Shown here piece by piece: positions 9,259-18,308 of a DNA stretch of 64,000 bases. Source of the DNA: Jatrophihabitans sp035642535 (GTDB lineage Bacteria; Actinomycetota; Actinomycetes; Mycobacteriales; Jatrophihabitantaceae). A model generated the notes under the pieces. That model did no database searches. It was not told the origin of the DNA and saw only the letters and a list, made by a program, of their open reading frames with translations. The DNA lies in assembly GCA_035642535.1 (NCBI GenBank), contig DASQSE010000094.1, positions 1 through 64,000 on the forward strand, written 5' to 3'. Position 1 is the first letter of the stretch; each line of letters opens with the position of its first letter. Position numbers and translations under genes: made by a program.

Positions 9259-9290
9259 GGGGGCGAACTGGGAACTCCCAGCTCGCCCCC
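9259..9290 (-). promoter_or_regulatory. Strong intergenic hairpin between livK and livH
   Basis: GGGGGCGA-a-CTGGG-AACT-CCCAG-c-TCGCCCCC forms a 14-bp stem with one mismatch and a 4-nt loop. It lies in the 124-nt gap between livK and livH, transcribed in the livK-to-livF direction. There is no T-run, so it is more likely an mRNA-stabilising or attenuating element that keeps binding-protein mRNA in excess over permease mRNA than a full terminator. Confidence 0.55.
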
Positions 9291-9329
9291 ACTCAGCGAT
9301 GTCGTCTGGCTAGCACCTGCCGGACGAGG

Positions 9330-10574
9330 TCACTTCAGTTCCTTGATGTTGCCGAGGCCCTTGATTACCCCGTTCTGCTGACGGAACAGGTTCACGGTGA
9401 GGCTGGACGTTTGCAGCTCGCCGTTCGCCTGGAACTTGATCTCGGTGGTGATGCCGTGGTAGTCCTCTTTGTTCAAGGCGGGCAGCAGGCTCGTGCGGGT
9501 GACCGGCGTGCCGCTTGACTCGGCCTTCGAGATGGCGTCGAGGATCAGGTTCGTCGCGTCGTAAGCCTCTGGCGAATAGGTCGACGGGTCGGTGTGGAAC
9601 TTGGCTTTGTACGCCGACGCGAATGCCTGCGACGACGGAGCCGTAACGGCGTCCTGGCAGCCGCAGGTCATGTACCAACCATTACCCGCCGAGCCGGAGT
9701 TCTTCGTGAACACCGAGGACTTGATGCCGTTGCCGCCCACCGTGATCCCGTGGAAGCCGGCCGCGACAAGTGCCTTGGCCAGCAGCGCCGCCTGGGCGTC
9801 GTAGCCGCCGTAGAACATCGCGTCCGCACCGGACGCCTTGATCTGCTGTGCGACCGGGTTGTAGTTGGTCGTCGTCGTGCCGTCGACGCCGTTCGTGACG
9901 ACCTGTACGCCCTTGGCCTTCGCTTCCTTCGCCACCGTGTCGGCGACGCCCTTGCCGTACGCGCTCAGGTCGTTGAGCACGTAGAGCTTCTTCACTCCCT
10001 TGCGGGCCAGCCAGTCAGCACCCTGGCTGCCCTCGACGTTGTCGTTGGGAATGATCCGGTGCCAACACGACCAGCCCTGTTGCTGCAGTGTCGCGTTGCT
10101 CGCCGACGCGGTCACAATCGGGATGGACGGGCTCGCACCGCAGAACTTGCCGTTGACCGCCAGGCTCTCGCCGGAGAACGCAGGGCCGACGATCCCGACG
10201 ATGTTCGGGTTCTGGATCAGCGTGGTCGCCGCGGCTGGTGCCTTCGCCGGGTCACCCTGGCTGTCGGACGGAACCAGCGTGGCCTTGAAGTCGTACTTGC
10301 CGGAGGAGTTGGCCTGGTCGATGGCGAGTGCCGCACCGTTGCGCTCGTTGATACCGAGCTGGGCGTTCGGTCCGGAGAGCGCGCCGATGAAACCGATTTG
10401 ATAATTCTGGCTGGCGCCGCCGCCGCCGGAGCTGCCGCCACCGCCGAGACCGCCGCCACCACCGCCGCTGCTTCCGCCGCCGCTCGGGCTGCTCCCGCTG
10501 CTCGAGCAGCCAGCGAGCGCCATGGCGCCGGCCGCACCGAGCGCCACGACTGTGTTGATTACGCGAGATCGCAC
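9330..10574 (-). CDS. livK: Branched-chain amino acid ABC transporter, substrate-binding lipoprotein LivK
   Basis: This 414-residue extracytoplasmic solute-binding lipoprotein starts the liv operon. The N-terminus VRSRVINTVVALGAAGAMALAGC is a lipoprotein signal with lipobox ALAGC. A Gly/Ser-rich spacer of about 45 residues follows, and then a Leu/Ile/Val-binding (periplasmic binding protein type I) fold beginning YQIGFIGALSGPNAQLG. GTG 10574 is chosen because AGGAGG is 7 nt upstream; this is the strongest SD in the operon. The signal sequence begins exactly there. Confidence 0.93.
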   Translation of the reverse strand: MRSRVINTVVALGAAGAMALAGCSSSGSSPSGGGSSGGGGGGLGGGGSSGGGGASQNYQIGFIGALSGPNAQLGINERNGAALAIDQANSSGKYDFKATLVPSDSQGDPAKAPAAATTLIQNPNIVGIVGPAFSGESLAVNGKFCGASPSIPIVTASASNATLQQQGWSCWHRIIPNDNVEGSQGADWLARKGVKKLYVLNDLSAYGKGVADTVAKEAKAKGVQVVTNGVDGTTTTNYNPVAQQIKASGADAMFYGGYDAQAALLAKALVAAGFHGITVGGNGIKSSVFTKNSGSAGNGWYMTCGCQDAVTAPSSQAFASAYKAKFHTDPSTYSPEAYDATNLILDAISKAESSGTPVTRTSLLPALNKEDYHGITTEIKFQANGELQTSSLTVNLFRQQNGVIKGLGNIKELK

Positions 10575-10611
10575 TGCTGAGCCTCCTATGAGGTCATCCT
10601 GAGTCGGCCGC

Positions 10612-10648
10612 ACCTTATCGTGCGGACCGGTTGGCCGGACGTTAGTCC
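10612..10648 (-). promoter_or_regulatory. Candidate livK operon promoter with operator-like palindrome
   Basis: On the minus strand a TAAGGT -10-like hexamer (10617-10612) lies 38 nt before the livK GTG. The palindrome GGAC-TAAC-GTCC (10648-10637) covers the position expected for the -35 box. This suggests a regulated promoter for the livKHMGF operon. No regulator can be assigned from the sequence. Confidence 0.35.
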
Positions 10649-10733
10649 AATCCACGGATCATCGGAACTAGCGGCCGTCACGGCTGGGCCGTCGTAACCA
10701 AATCTCCACCACACATCACTCCGAAATGTCCCA

Positions 10734-11357
10734 CTACTGATCGGTAACCGGCGTGTTATCTGCGGCCTCGCTGAGCACGAGCTCGGCGACCGAGCGCATG
10801 GTCGTGCGATTGTCCATGGCGGCCCGCTGGATCCAGCGGAATGCCTCCGGCTCCGAGAAACCGTGCTTGGTCATCAGGGTGCCCTTGGCCCGCTCGATGA
10901 GCTTGCGCACCTCGAGCCGCTCCCGCAGGCCGGTGACCTCGGCTTCCAGCGCACGGATCTCGGCGAAGCGCGAGGTCGCGATTTCGATCGCCGGGAGCAG
11001 GTCGCGCTTCTGGAACGGCTTCACCAGGTAGGCCATCGCGCCGGCGTCACGGGCCCGCTCGATGAGATCGCGCTGGCTGAACGCGGTGAGCATGATGACC
11101 GGCGCGATGCGCGACTCGGTGATCTGCGCCGCCGCCTGGATGCCGTCCATCTTGGGCATCTTGACGTCGCAGATGACCAGGTCCGGAATGAGCTTGGTGG
11201 CCAGATCCACGGCCTGCTCGCCGTCGGCCGCCTCGCCGATAACGTCGAAGCCCTCTTCTTCCAGCATCTCTCGGAGGTCGAGGCGAATCAGGGCCTCGTC
11301 CTCGGCGATAAGGACTCGCATGGGCGGTGCCGGCGGAGTCGCGGGAGCGGCGGCCAC
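10734..11357 (-). CDS. pdtaR: ANTAR-domain response regulator (PdtaR type)
   Basis: This 207-residue two-component regulator acts on RNA rather than DNA. A receiver domain MRVLIAEDEALIRLDL carries the phospho-acceptor Asp at about 64 (VICDVKMPKMDG) and a Lys in LVKPFQ. After a coiled-coil linker, LIERAKGTLMTKHGFSEPEAFRWIQRAAMDNRTTM is an ANTAR domain that binds paired hairpins in nascent mRNA. GTG 11357 has GGAGAGG upstream; ATG 11321 is an alternative 12 codons in. Its kinase partner (PdtaS family) is not in the window. The gene also sits near polA and tesB-pyk in Mycobacterium. Confidence 0.9.
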   Translation of the reverse strand: MAAAPATPPAPPMRVLIAEDEALIRLDLREMLEEEGFDVIGEAADGEQAVDLATKLIPDLVICDVKMPKMDGIQAAAQITESRIAPVIMLTAFSQRDLIERARDAGAMAYLVKPFQKRDLLPAIEIATSRFAEIRALEAEVTGLRERLEVRKLIERAKGTLMTKHGFSEPEAFRWIQRAAMDNRTTMRSVAELVLSEAADNTPVTDQ

Positions 11358-11423
11358 GGCATCCTCTCCGGTTCGACGCTGAACGTCCGACAGCCTAGCC
11401 AAGTTACGATGACGTGGCGTACG

Positions 11424-11509
11424 GCCCCTGTGGCGAAATCTGGAAAACGCGATGGTCTCAAACACCATTGCCGAAAGGCTTGTGGGTTCGAATCCCACCG
11501 GGGGCACCA
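11424..11509 (+). tRNA. tRNA-Leu (anticodon CAA)
   Basis: The acceptor stem GCCCCTG pairs with CGGGGGC (one G-U), followed by an encoded ACCA end. The anticodon arm ATGGT-CTCAAAC-ACCAT gives anticodon CAA (reads UUG). The long class II variable arm TGCCGAAAGGCTT and T arm GTGGG-TTCGAAT-CCCAC are intact. Total length is 86 nt including CCA. Confidence 0.96.
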
Positions 11510-11727
11510 AACTGACGTAGCCGTGCGCCACAGTGCGCGTGTGCACGACACGCGTCCTCGGCCAGTACCTCGGCGATGGGCATCTCGTCACAAGCGCGCG
11601 GAATCCTGTCCTTTGCATCTATGCATGCGCACATCTCGATCGCGCGCCGCGAGGCGGTTGCGACGATGGGCGCACACGTCGGCCCGAAGGCATGAGAACA
11701 CGGCAGACTGGCGCCGTGACAGGGCAC

Positions 11728-13128
11728 ATGACCTCGGCCGAATTCCGTCGGCACGGGCACGCCGTGATCGATTGGATCGCCGACTACTACGAGCGCGTCG
11801 AGTCGTTCCCGGTGTTCTCGCAGGTCGCGCCGGGTGACATCCGCGCCGCGCTGCCGAAGCGACCGCCCGAGCAGGGCGAGCCGTTCGACCACGTGCTGCG
11901 CGACCTCGACGCGACGATCATGCCGGGCATCACGCACTGGCAGCATCCGTCCTTCTTCGGGTACTTCCCGGCCAACTCCAGCGGGCCGGGCATCCTCGGC
12001 GACCTGCTCGCGTCCGGGCTGGGCGTCCAGGGGATGCTCTGGGCGACCTCTCCCGCAGCCACCGAGCTCGAGACGCACGTCCTCGATTGGCTCGCCGACC
12101 TGCTCGACCTGCCGGATCGGTTCCGCAGCGACGGGCCGGGCGGCGGCGTCATCCAGCACACCGCCTCGGACGCCGTGCTGGTCGCGCTGCTCGCCGCACT
12201 GCACCGCGCCAGCGGTGGCGCCACCGCTCGCGCGGGCGTGTCGGCAGGGCGGTTCGCCGTGTACGCCTCCGACCAGGCCCACTCGTCGGTCGAGAAGGCG
12301 TGCCGCATCGCCGGCCTCGGCGCCGACGCGCTGCGCAAGCTGGCCGTCGACCCGCACACGTTGGCCGCCCGGCCCGACGACCTGCGCCGGCAGCTGGACG
12401 ACGACCGCGCGGCCGGCAGCAATCCGGTGCTCGTCGTCGCGACCGTCGGCACGACCGGCACCGGTGCCGTCGACCCGGTCCGCGAACTCGCCGCGATCAC
12501 GCACGACGCCGGCGCATGGCTGCACGTCGACGCGGCCTGGGCGGGCGTCGCCGCGGTCGCGCCCGAGTTCCGTTGGCTCAACGACGGACTGGACGGCGCC
12601 GACTCTTATGCCACCAATCCGCACAAGTGGCTGCTCACCAACTTCGACTGCGACGCGCTCTGGGTCGCCGACCGCGCGCCGCTGCTCGGCGCACTGTCGA
12701 TCCTGCCCGAGTACCTCCGCAACGCGGCCACCGAATCCGGCGCCGTGATCGACTACCGCGATTGGCACGTCCCGCTCGGTCGCCGGTTCCGCGCCCTCAA
12801 GCTGTGGGCGGTCATCCGGTGGTACGGCGCCGAGGGACTGCGCGACCACGTGCGCCGACACGTCGCCCTCGCCCAGGACTTCGCCGCGAAGGTCGCATCG
12901 GACGAGCGCTTCGAGATCGCCACGCCGCACCCGCTCGCGCTCGTGACGTTCCGCCTGAAGGCGGGCGACGACGCCACCCTGGCGCTCATGCGCCGGGTGA
13001 ACGACTCCGGCGCGGCCTACCTCACGCATACCAGCGCGAATGGGCGCGCCACACTGCGTCTGGCGATCGGCGCTCCGCTGACCGAGCAGCGGCACGTCGA
13101 CGCAGTGTGGCGCGCCCTGGCTGGTTAA
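11728..13128 (+). CDS. PLP-dependent aromatic-L-amino-acid decarboxylase family protein
   Basis: This 466-residue group II decarboxylase should convert an aromatic amino acid such as Trp, Tyr or Phe to its amine. N-terminal EFRRHGHAVIDWIADYYERVESFPV and HPSFFGYFPANSS are family hallmarks. LHVDAAWAG binds the cofactor and NPHKWLLTNFDC holds the Schiff-base Lys. ATG 11728 matches the family N-terminus; GTG 11716 would add four residues, and neither has a good SD. Its TAA stop overlaps the stop of the convergent peptidase gene in the palindrome GGTTAACC. Substrate choice cannot be read from sequence. Confidence 0.88.
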   Translation: MTSAEFRRHGHAVIDWIADYYERVESFPVFSQVAPGDIRAALPKRPPEQGEPFDHVLRDLDATIMPGITHWQHPSFFGYFPANSSGPGILGDLLASGLGVQGMLWATSPAATELETHVLDWLADLLDLPDRFRSDGPGGGVIQHTASDAVLVALLAALHRASGGATARAGVSAGRFAVYASDQAHSSVEKACRIAGLGADALRKLAVDPHTLAARPDDLRRQLDDDRAAGSNPVLVVATVGTTGTGAVDPVRELAAITHDAGAWLHVDAAWAGVAAVAPEFRWLNDGLDGADSYATNPHKWLLTNFDCDALWVADRAPLLGALSILPEYLRNAATESGAVIDYRDWHVPLGRRFRALKLWAVIRWYGAEGLRDHVRRHVALAQDFAAKVASDERFEIATPHPLALVTFRLKAGDDATLALMRRVNDSGAAYLTHTSANGRATLRLAIGAPLTEQRHVDAVWRALAG

Positions 13129-15077
13129 CCGGCCACAGCGGTGAGCCAGTCCGTTCCGCGCGGCGAGCCCATGCCGGTCACGTCGTCATAGCCGCTACCG
13201 ACGTGGATCGTGAGCGCGCCGTCCTGGTCGAACTGCCGCACCGTGTACGAGTACCCGTCCGAAGCGTCCACGCCGTTGACGTAGTCGGAGCGGACGTCGC
13301 CCGGGTAGGTGGCCAGGTCGGCCTTGGTGACGTCGTAGTACGCGGCGGTGCCGGCCGCCGCGTACAACGACGGGTTCGCGAGCCCGAACGGAGCACCCTT
13401 CAGCTGCTCGGACAGCGCGAGCATGCCCGCCATCAGTGGCGATGACAGGCTGGTGCCGCCGATGCGGTACTCGGAGTAGGCAGCCGTCCCGTCCGGGAAG
13501 GTCTGCGTCTGGCCGACCAACATGCCGGTGTTCGGGTCACCGAGCGCGGACACATCCGGGACCGCCCGCATCGCCGCGCCCCCGTACGTCTTCGCGATCG
13601 AATCCGGCACGACACCGGCCTGGTACGCAGGCTGGGCGAACAGCCGGCTGGTGCCGCCGCCGGAGCCGTACAGCCAGGTCGACGGCGCCCACGCACCGTT
13701 GACGAGCTGCTGGCGGCGCGTCTCCCAACCCAGCTCGAACTGCCGGGCGTTGTTCGCGTCGACGCCGAGCGACGTGCCGCCGACGGCGGTCACCCACGGG
13801 CTGGACGCCGTCCAGTCCGGAGTCGGTGTCGCGCCTGCGACACCGTTCGTCTCGTCGCCGTTGTCGCCGGAGGAGAACAGCACGCTGATGCCCTCGGCCG
13901 CGGCCTGGATGAGCGTGTTGTTGACCGGGATGATGTAACCCGGCGGCAGCGCCTCGCTGGACCAGCCGTAGGAGTTGGTCACGATGTCGGCCAGGTGGTT
14001 GTCGACCACGTGCACCATCGCGGCGTCGAGGTCCTGGTAGTTGTTCGGCGCGCCGACGTAGACGATCGAGGCGCCCGGCGCCATGGTGTGGACCGCCTCG
14101 ACGTCGAGGGTCTCCTCGCCGTACCACCCCTGCGGATCCTGCTTCGGGTTCTCCGGTCGGTTGTAGATGCCCGGTGCGACGACCTGCCGGAACAGCCCGT
14201 GCGTCGTGGGCAGTCCGTGCGATGACGAGTAGGTCTCGACGTCGCTCGCGATCGTCGGCGAGGCGTAGGCGTCGATGACGGCGACCGTGACCCCACTGCC
14301 GTCGTTGCCCGAGTCGATCGCGCCGGTCATCCCGTAAGCGCCCTGCAACTGCGCTCCGGCGTAGCCCTTAGGCGCCCAGGCGTAGTCAGGCGAGGTGGGC
14401 AATGCGGTGCCGTCCAGCGTCGGCGAGTTGGTGATGGTCTTCTGGCCCCATGAGGCCGACAGCGGCGGGGCGTTCACGAAGACCGGGGACGGCGGCGCCG
14501 CCGGCTTGTTCAGGTGCACCAGCGCGGCCGACTCGTCGAGGCCAACCACACCGGCAATAGCCGGCAGCCCGGCGGGCACGGACAGCGCCTTCGACGGGGC
14601 GCGCAGCTTGGCTCCGGCGTGCCGGTATTCGGAGAAGGACGTGGCGAAGGCCTTTGCCGCCTGCGCGACGGTGCCGCTCGCCTCGACGTACTCCCGGCTG
14701 CGCGGCGAGTATCCGACCTTGAAGCCCTGACCGGCGAGCCACTTCGAGATCGCGTTGACGTCGCTCGACGTCGGCGAGAATCGACTCCGGAACTGCGTGG
14801 GGGTGAGGAAGTGCCCGCTGTTCGCGGTGCCTGGCGTGGACGCCGACATCGCGTAGGACGCCGCCGCGTTCCCGCCGCGCCACGGCAGGTAGACGCGGAA
14901 GACGACCCTCGTCTTACCGGATGTGGAGCCGACGCGCGCGCCGGCCTTCGCCCAGGTTGGAACGCTGCCTGGTAGGGCGGTGCGTCCGGAACTGGCGCCG
15001 GCCGAGCCGGCGAAGGTGAGTGCCGCGGTTGCGGCGGCGACCGCGGCGATGACCAGCGCGGTGCGTAGTCGTGACAT
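13125..15077 (-). CDS. Secreted sedolisin (S53 family) pro-peptidase
   Basis: This 650-residue acid-type serine-carboxyl peptidase carries a signal peptide (MSRLRTALVIAAVAAATAALTFAGSAGA) and a pro-kumamolisin activation domain to about residue 190. The catalytic domain has the Glu/Asp pair in GEETLDVEAVH (about 320), the oxyanion Asp in SSGDNGDE, and the nucleophile Ser in GGTSLSSP (about 542). The C-terminal DDVTGMGSPRG is the Ca2+ site. An AGGAGGGG SD precedes ATG 15077. It should act outside the cell, degrading peptides or proteins at low pH, and appears transcribed alone. Confidence 0.93.
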   Translation of the reverse strand: MSRLRTALVIAAVAAATAALTFAGSAGASSGRTALPGSVPTWAKAGARVGSTSGKTRVVFRVYLPWRGGNAAASYAMSASTPGTANSGHFLTPTQFRSRFSPTSSDVNAISKWLAGQGFKVGYSPRSREYVEASGTVAQAAKAFATSFSEYRHAGAKLRAPSKALSVPAGLPAIAGVVGLDESAALVHLNKPAAPPSPVFVNAPPLSASWGQKTITNSPTLDGTALPTSPDYAWAPKGYAGAQLQGAYGMTGAIDSGNDGSGVTVAVIDAYASPTIASDVETYSSSHGLPTTHGLFRQVVAPGIYNRPENPKQDPQGWYGEETLDVEAVHTMAPGASIVYVGAPNNYQDLDAAMVHVVDNHLADIVTNSYGWSSEALPPGYIIPVNNTLIQAAAEGISVLFSSGDNGDETNGVAGATPTPDWTASSPWVTAVGGTSLGVDANNARQFELGWETRRQQLVNGAWAPSTWLYGSGGGTSRLFAQPAYQAGVVPDSIAKTYGGAAMRAVPDVSALGDPNTGMLVGQTQTFPDGTAAYSEYRIGGTSLSSPLMAGMLALSEQLKGAPFGLANPSLYAAAGTAAYYDVTKADLATYPGDVRSDYVNGVDASDGYSYTVRQFDQDGALTIHVGSGYDDVTGMGSPRGTDWLTAVAG

Positions 15078-15135
15078 GGCCCCTCCTGAGGACTGGTTGT
15101 CTCCAGTCGTTCAAGCGCCACGGACCACTCCGGCG

Positions 15136-16011
15136 TTACGGGCGAATCCGGATCAATCCCTCCTGGACCACGCTGCACACCTGCCGCCCGTCCTCGGTGT
15201 AGAAGCGACCGGTGGCGAGGCCGCGGCCGCCGGACGCCGACGGCGAGCGGGCCGAGTACAGCAGCCACTCGTCGGCGCGGAAGGGGCGCTCGAACCACAT
15301 CGCGTGATCGAGCGAGGCCATCGAGATGTCATCGAGGCCGGGCGCCAGCCCGTGCCGGACGAGCACCGAGTCGAGCAGTGTCATGTCCGAGGCGTAGGTC
15401 AGCACGCACACGTGGACGAGCGGGTCGTCCGGGAGTGTGCCATCGGCCCGCATCCACACCTGACTCAGGCCTTCCCGTGGCCCCTTCGCGTGCTGCTGCC
15501 ACGGCGGGTCGTCGACGTAGCGCAGGTCGATCGGCTTCGGCATCGCGCGGTAGAACTCCGCCGCCCGGGGCGAGTCGCCGTACCGGTTCACCAATGCGGG
15601 CAGCGTCTCCGGGGCGGGCACGTCCGGCATCGGAGCCTGGTGGTCGATCCCCGGCTGGTCGAGCTGGAAGGACGCCGAGAGCGAGAAGATCGTCTCGCCG
15701 CGCTGGACCGCGATGACGCGCCGGGTGGAGAAGGAACGCCCGTCCCGCACCCGGTCGACCTCGTAGATGATCGGGATCGTCGGATCACCGGGCCGCACGA
15801 AGTAGGAGTGCAGCGAGTGGACGTGCCGGTCGTCGGGCACCGTGCGCCCGGCCGCCACCAGTGCCTGACCGGCCACCTGACCGCCGTAGACCCGCTGCCA
15901 CCGCGACTTCGTGCTGACGCCCCGGAAGATGTCGCGCTCGATCGCCTCGAGGTCGAGCAGCCGCACGAGCCCGTCAACCGCCTCCTGCCCGGTCGCGCCC
16001 TCGTCACCCAT
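15136..16011 (-). CDS. tesB: Acyl-CoA thioesterase II
   Basis: This 291-residue double-hotdog thioesterase hydrolyses acyl-CoA to free acid and CoA. RVYGGQVAGQALVAAGRTVPDDRHVHSLHSYF in the first hotdog and the second-hotdog segment ASLDHAMWFERPFRADEWLLY, with its active-site Asp, are TesB signatures. The ATG overlaps the pyk stop by 8 nt (ATGGGTGA), so it is translated with pyruvate kinase. The same pyk-tesB order is found in mycobacteria. Confidence 0.93.
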   Translation of the reverse strand: MGDEGATGQEAVDGLVRLLDLEAIERDIFRGVSTKSRWQRVYGGQVAGQALVAAGRTVPDDRHVHSLHSYFVRPGDPTIPIIYEVDRVRDGRSFSTRRVIAVQRGETIFSLSASFQLDQPGIDHQAPMPDVPAPETLPALVNRYGDSPRAAEFYRAMPKPIDLRYVDDPPWQQHAKGPREGLSQVWMRADGTLPDDPLVHVCVLTYASDMTLLDSVLVRHGLAPGLDDISMASLDHAMWFERPFRADEWLLYSARSPSASGGRGLATGRFYTEDGRQVCSVVQEGLIRIRP

Positions 16012-17431
16012 GACGCAGGACGTCGCCGATGTGGTGCACCCGGATCGTGTTCGTCGCGCCGGGTGTCGACGGCGGTGTACCGGCCACCACGATCACGAGA
16101 TCGTTGGGCCGGCAGACTCCGCGGTTGAGCAGCGCCGAGTCGACCTGCCGCACCATGTCGTCGGTCGTCTGCACCGTCCACACCAGGTGCGCCTCGGCGC
16201 CCCACAGCAGCGCCATCTGGCGCTGGACCGACTCGATCGGCGTGAACACGAGGATCCGCTGCTTCGGCTGCAACCGGGACAGCCGGCGCGCGGTGTCCCC
16301 GGTCTGCGTGAACGCCACGAGCGCGACAGCGCCGAGCGAGTCGCCGATGTCCATCGCGGCCTTGACGATCGCGCCGCTGGAGGTGCGGGGCACGTGCTGC
16401 AAGCCCGCCACGTTGGTGCCCGCCGCCTCGACCGAGCGGACGATCCGGCTCATCGTGGCCACCGCCTGCACCGGGTACTTCCCGACACTCGTCTCGCCGG
16501 ACAGCATGACCGCGTCCGCGCCGTCGATCACCGCATTCGCGACGTCGGAGGCCTCCGCGCGCGTCGGGCGTGAGTGGCTGATCATCGACTCGAGCATCTG
16601 CGTGGCGACGATCACCGGCTTCGCGTTGTCCCGGCAGATCTGGATGGCCCGCTTCTGCACCATCGGGACCTCTTCGAGCGGCATCTCCACCCCGAGGTCG
16701 CCGCGCGCGACCATCATCCCGTCGAACGCGAGGGCGATCTCCTCCAACCGCTCGACCGCCTCGGGCTTCTCGAGCTTGGCGATCACCGGCATCCGGATGC
16801 CGACGTCGTCCATCACCCGGTGCACCAGCTTGACGTCCTCGGGATTGCGGACGAACGAAAGCGCGATGAAGTCCACGCCGAGGCGCAGCGCGAACTCGAG
16901 ATCGTCGGCGTCCTTCTCGGACATCGCGGGCACGCTGACGTCGACCCCGGGCAGCGAGAGCCCCTTGTTGTTGCTGACCGTGCCGCCCTCGGTGACGTCG
17001 CAGACGACGTCGGTGCCGTTGTCGATGTCCACTGCTATCAGCGCGACGTTGCCGTCGTCGACGAGCAGGCGGTCGCCCGGCCGGACGTCCGCAGCGAGGT
17101 TCTTATACGTGGTCGAGACGCGGTCGTGGTTTCCCTCGCAGTCCTCGACCGTGACTCGGACGCGCTCGCCGGTGACCCACTCGACCGGCCCGTCGGCGAA
17201 CGTGCCGAGCCGGATCTTCGGGCCCTGGAGGTCGGCGAGCACCGCGACGTTGCGGCCCGCGGCCTGTGCAGCCTGCCGCACCTCGTGGCAGCGGCGGCCG
17301 TGTTCGGCGTGCGAGCCGTGGCTGAAGTTCAGGCGGGCGACGTCCATGCCCGCCTCGACGAGGGCGCGTGCCCGCTCCGGCGTGTCGGTGGCCGGGCCGA
17401 GCGTGCAGACGATCTTTGCGCGCCGAATCAC
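16004..17431 (-). CDS. pyk: Pyruvate kinase
   Basis: This 475-residue glycolytic enzyme converts phosphoenolpyruvate and ADP to pyruvate and ATP. RRAKIVCTLGPATDTPE opens the barrel. The active-site signature VIAKLEKPEAVERLEEI contains the catalytic Lys, and MVARGDLGVEMPLEEVP binds the divalent ion. The C-terminal allosteric domain is complete. The GTG start has no SD but lies exactly 6 nt after TACTGT, implying leaderless translation. Confidence 0.97.
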   Translation of the reverse strand: MIRRAKIVCTLGPATDTPERARALVEAGMDVARLNFSHGSHAEHGRRCHEVRQAAQAAGRNVAVLADLQGPKIRLGTFADGPVEWVTGERVRVTVEDCEGNHDRVSTTYKNLAADVRPGDRLLVDDGNVALIAVDIDNGTDVVCDVTEGGTVSNNKGLSLPGVDVSVPAMSEKDADDLEFALRLGVDFIALSFVRNPEDVKLVHRVMDDVGIRMPVIAKLEKPEAVERLEEIALAFDGMMVARGDLGVEMPLEEVPMVQKRAIQICRDNAKPVIVATQMLESMISHSRPTRAEASDVANAVIDGADAVMLSGETSVGKYPVQAVATMSRIVRSVEAAGTNVAGLQHVPRTSSGAIVKAAMDIGDSLGAVALVAFTQTGDTARRLSRLQPKQRILVFTPIESVQRQMALLWGAEAHLVWTVQTTDDMVRQVDSALLNRGVCRPNDLVIVVAGTPPSTPGATNTIRVHHIGDVLRHG

Positions 17432-17443
17432 AGCTCAACAGTA
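17432..17443 (-). promoter_or_regulatory. Leaderless-type -10 element of pyk
   Basis: TACTGT (17443-17438, minus strand) plus six bases precedes the GTG of pyk. No SD is present. It lies back to back with the element of the divergent methyltransferase gene at 17490. Confidence 0.5.
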
Positions 17444-17477
17444 GTGCCGACGAGGGGCCGACCCGCGCGCGGAGCAG

Positions 17478-17489
17478 TACCTTCTGCGC
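17478..17489 (+). promoter_or_regulatory. Leaderless-type -10 element of the methyltransferase at 17490
   Basis: TACCTT (17478-17483) plus six bases is followed by ATG 17490 with no SD. The geometry is identical to that of the divergent pyk promoter. Confidence 0.45.
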
Positions 17490-18296
17490 ATGACGGAGTC
17501 GACATCCGACGCATATGCGCTGCGCCTAAGCGAAGCCGAGATCGCGCGCTACGCCATGATGGCCGAACTCGCCCGCGCCGCCGAGGCTGATCTATGGCAG
17601 ACGGCGGGCATCGTGTCCGGCGCCGCGGTCGCCGACGTGGGCTGCGGGCCGGGCGCACTGTTTCCCGCTCTGGTCGCCGCGGTGGGCGAGCAGGGCAGTG
17701 TCACCGCGGTCGACGGCGACCCGGACGCGGTGGCCCAGGCGCGGGCGCTCGCAGTGGCCAGCGGCTGGGGTCAGGTGCGGGTCCAGGTGGGGCGGGCGGA
17801 TGCCACCGGCCTGGATCCGGGGGCAGCCGACGCGGCCATCATGCGCCACGTCCTCGCGCACAACGGCCCGACCGAGCAGGCGATCGTCGACCATGTGGCG
17901 ACGCTCGTCAGGCCCGGCGGCTGCGTCTATCTTGTCGACATCTTCGGTCCGGGGTTCGGCTTCCGCCCGCACGACGACGACGTCGACGCGCTGAACGACG
18001 CATACTCCCGCTACCACGCCGCGAAGGGCAACGATCTGCTGACCGGGCTGCGGCTGGATGTGCTGCTCGAGAACGCGGGTCTCGAGGTGATCGCCTTCCG
18101 CGGCTGGTACAACATCGCGAAGCCGCGCGGCGACATCCGTCCGCCCGCGTGGGCGGCGCGGCAGGCGATGGTCGACGCGGGCGTGGCCACCGACGACGAC
18201 TTCGCGCGCTGGGGTGCGGCGCTCGACGCGTTGGCCGCGCAGTCGCCGACCGTGTTCGCACCGCTGTTCGGCGCCGTCGGCCGCCGCCCCGGCTGA
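17490..18296 (+). CDS. SAM-dependent methyltransferase
   Basis: This 268-residue class I methyltransferase has motif I AVADVGCGPGALFPALV (about residues 46-62), motif II VTAVDGDPDAVAQA, and a post-I acidic loop. The later segment LVRPGGCVYLVDIFGPG matches methyltransferase motif III of the UbiE/Methyltransf_11 kind. The C-terminal region DIRPPAWAARQAMVDAG is not diagnostic of substrate. It is divergent from pyk and convergent with the SRPBCC gene. Its function beyond methyl transfer is unknown. Confidence 0.82.
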   Translation: MTESTSDAYALRLSEAEIARYAMMAELARAAEADLWQTAGIVSGAAVADVGCGPGALFPALVAAVGEQGSVTAVDGDPDAVAQARALAVASGWGQVRVQVGRADATGLDPGAADAAIMRHVLAHNGPTEQAIVDHVATLVRPGGCVYLVDIFGPGFGFRPHDDDVDALNDAYSRYHAAKGNDLLTGLRLDVLLENAGLEVIAFRGWYNIAKPRGDIRPPAWAARQAMVDAGVATDDDFARWGAALDALAAQSPTVFAPLFGAVGRRPG

Positions 18297-18308
18297 TCCG
18301 TCGAGTGG

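Noticed and set aside
11458..13095. 545-codon minus-strand frame opposite the PLP decarboxylase
   Set aside because: No domain similarity; the plus-strand gene has complete catalytic motifs, and the frame would read through the tRNA gene.
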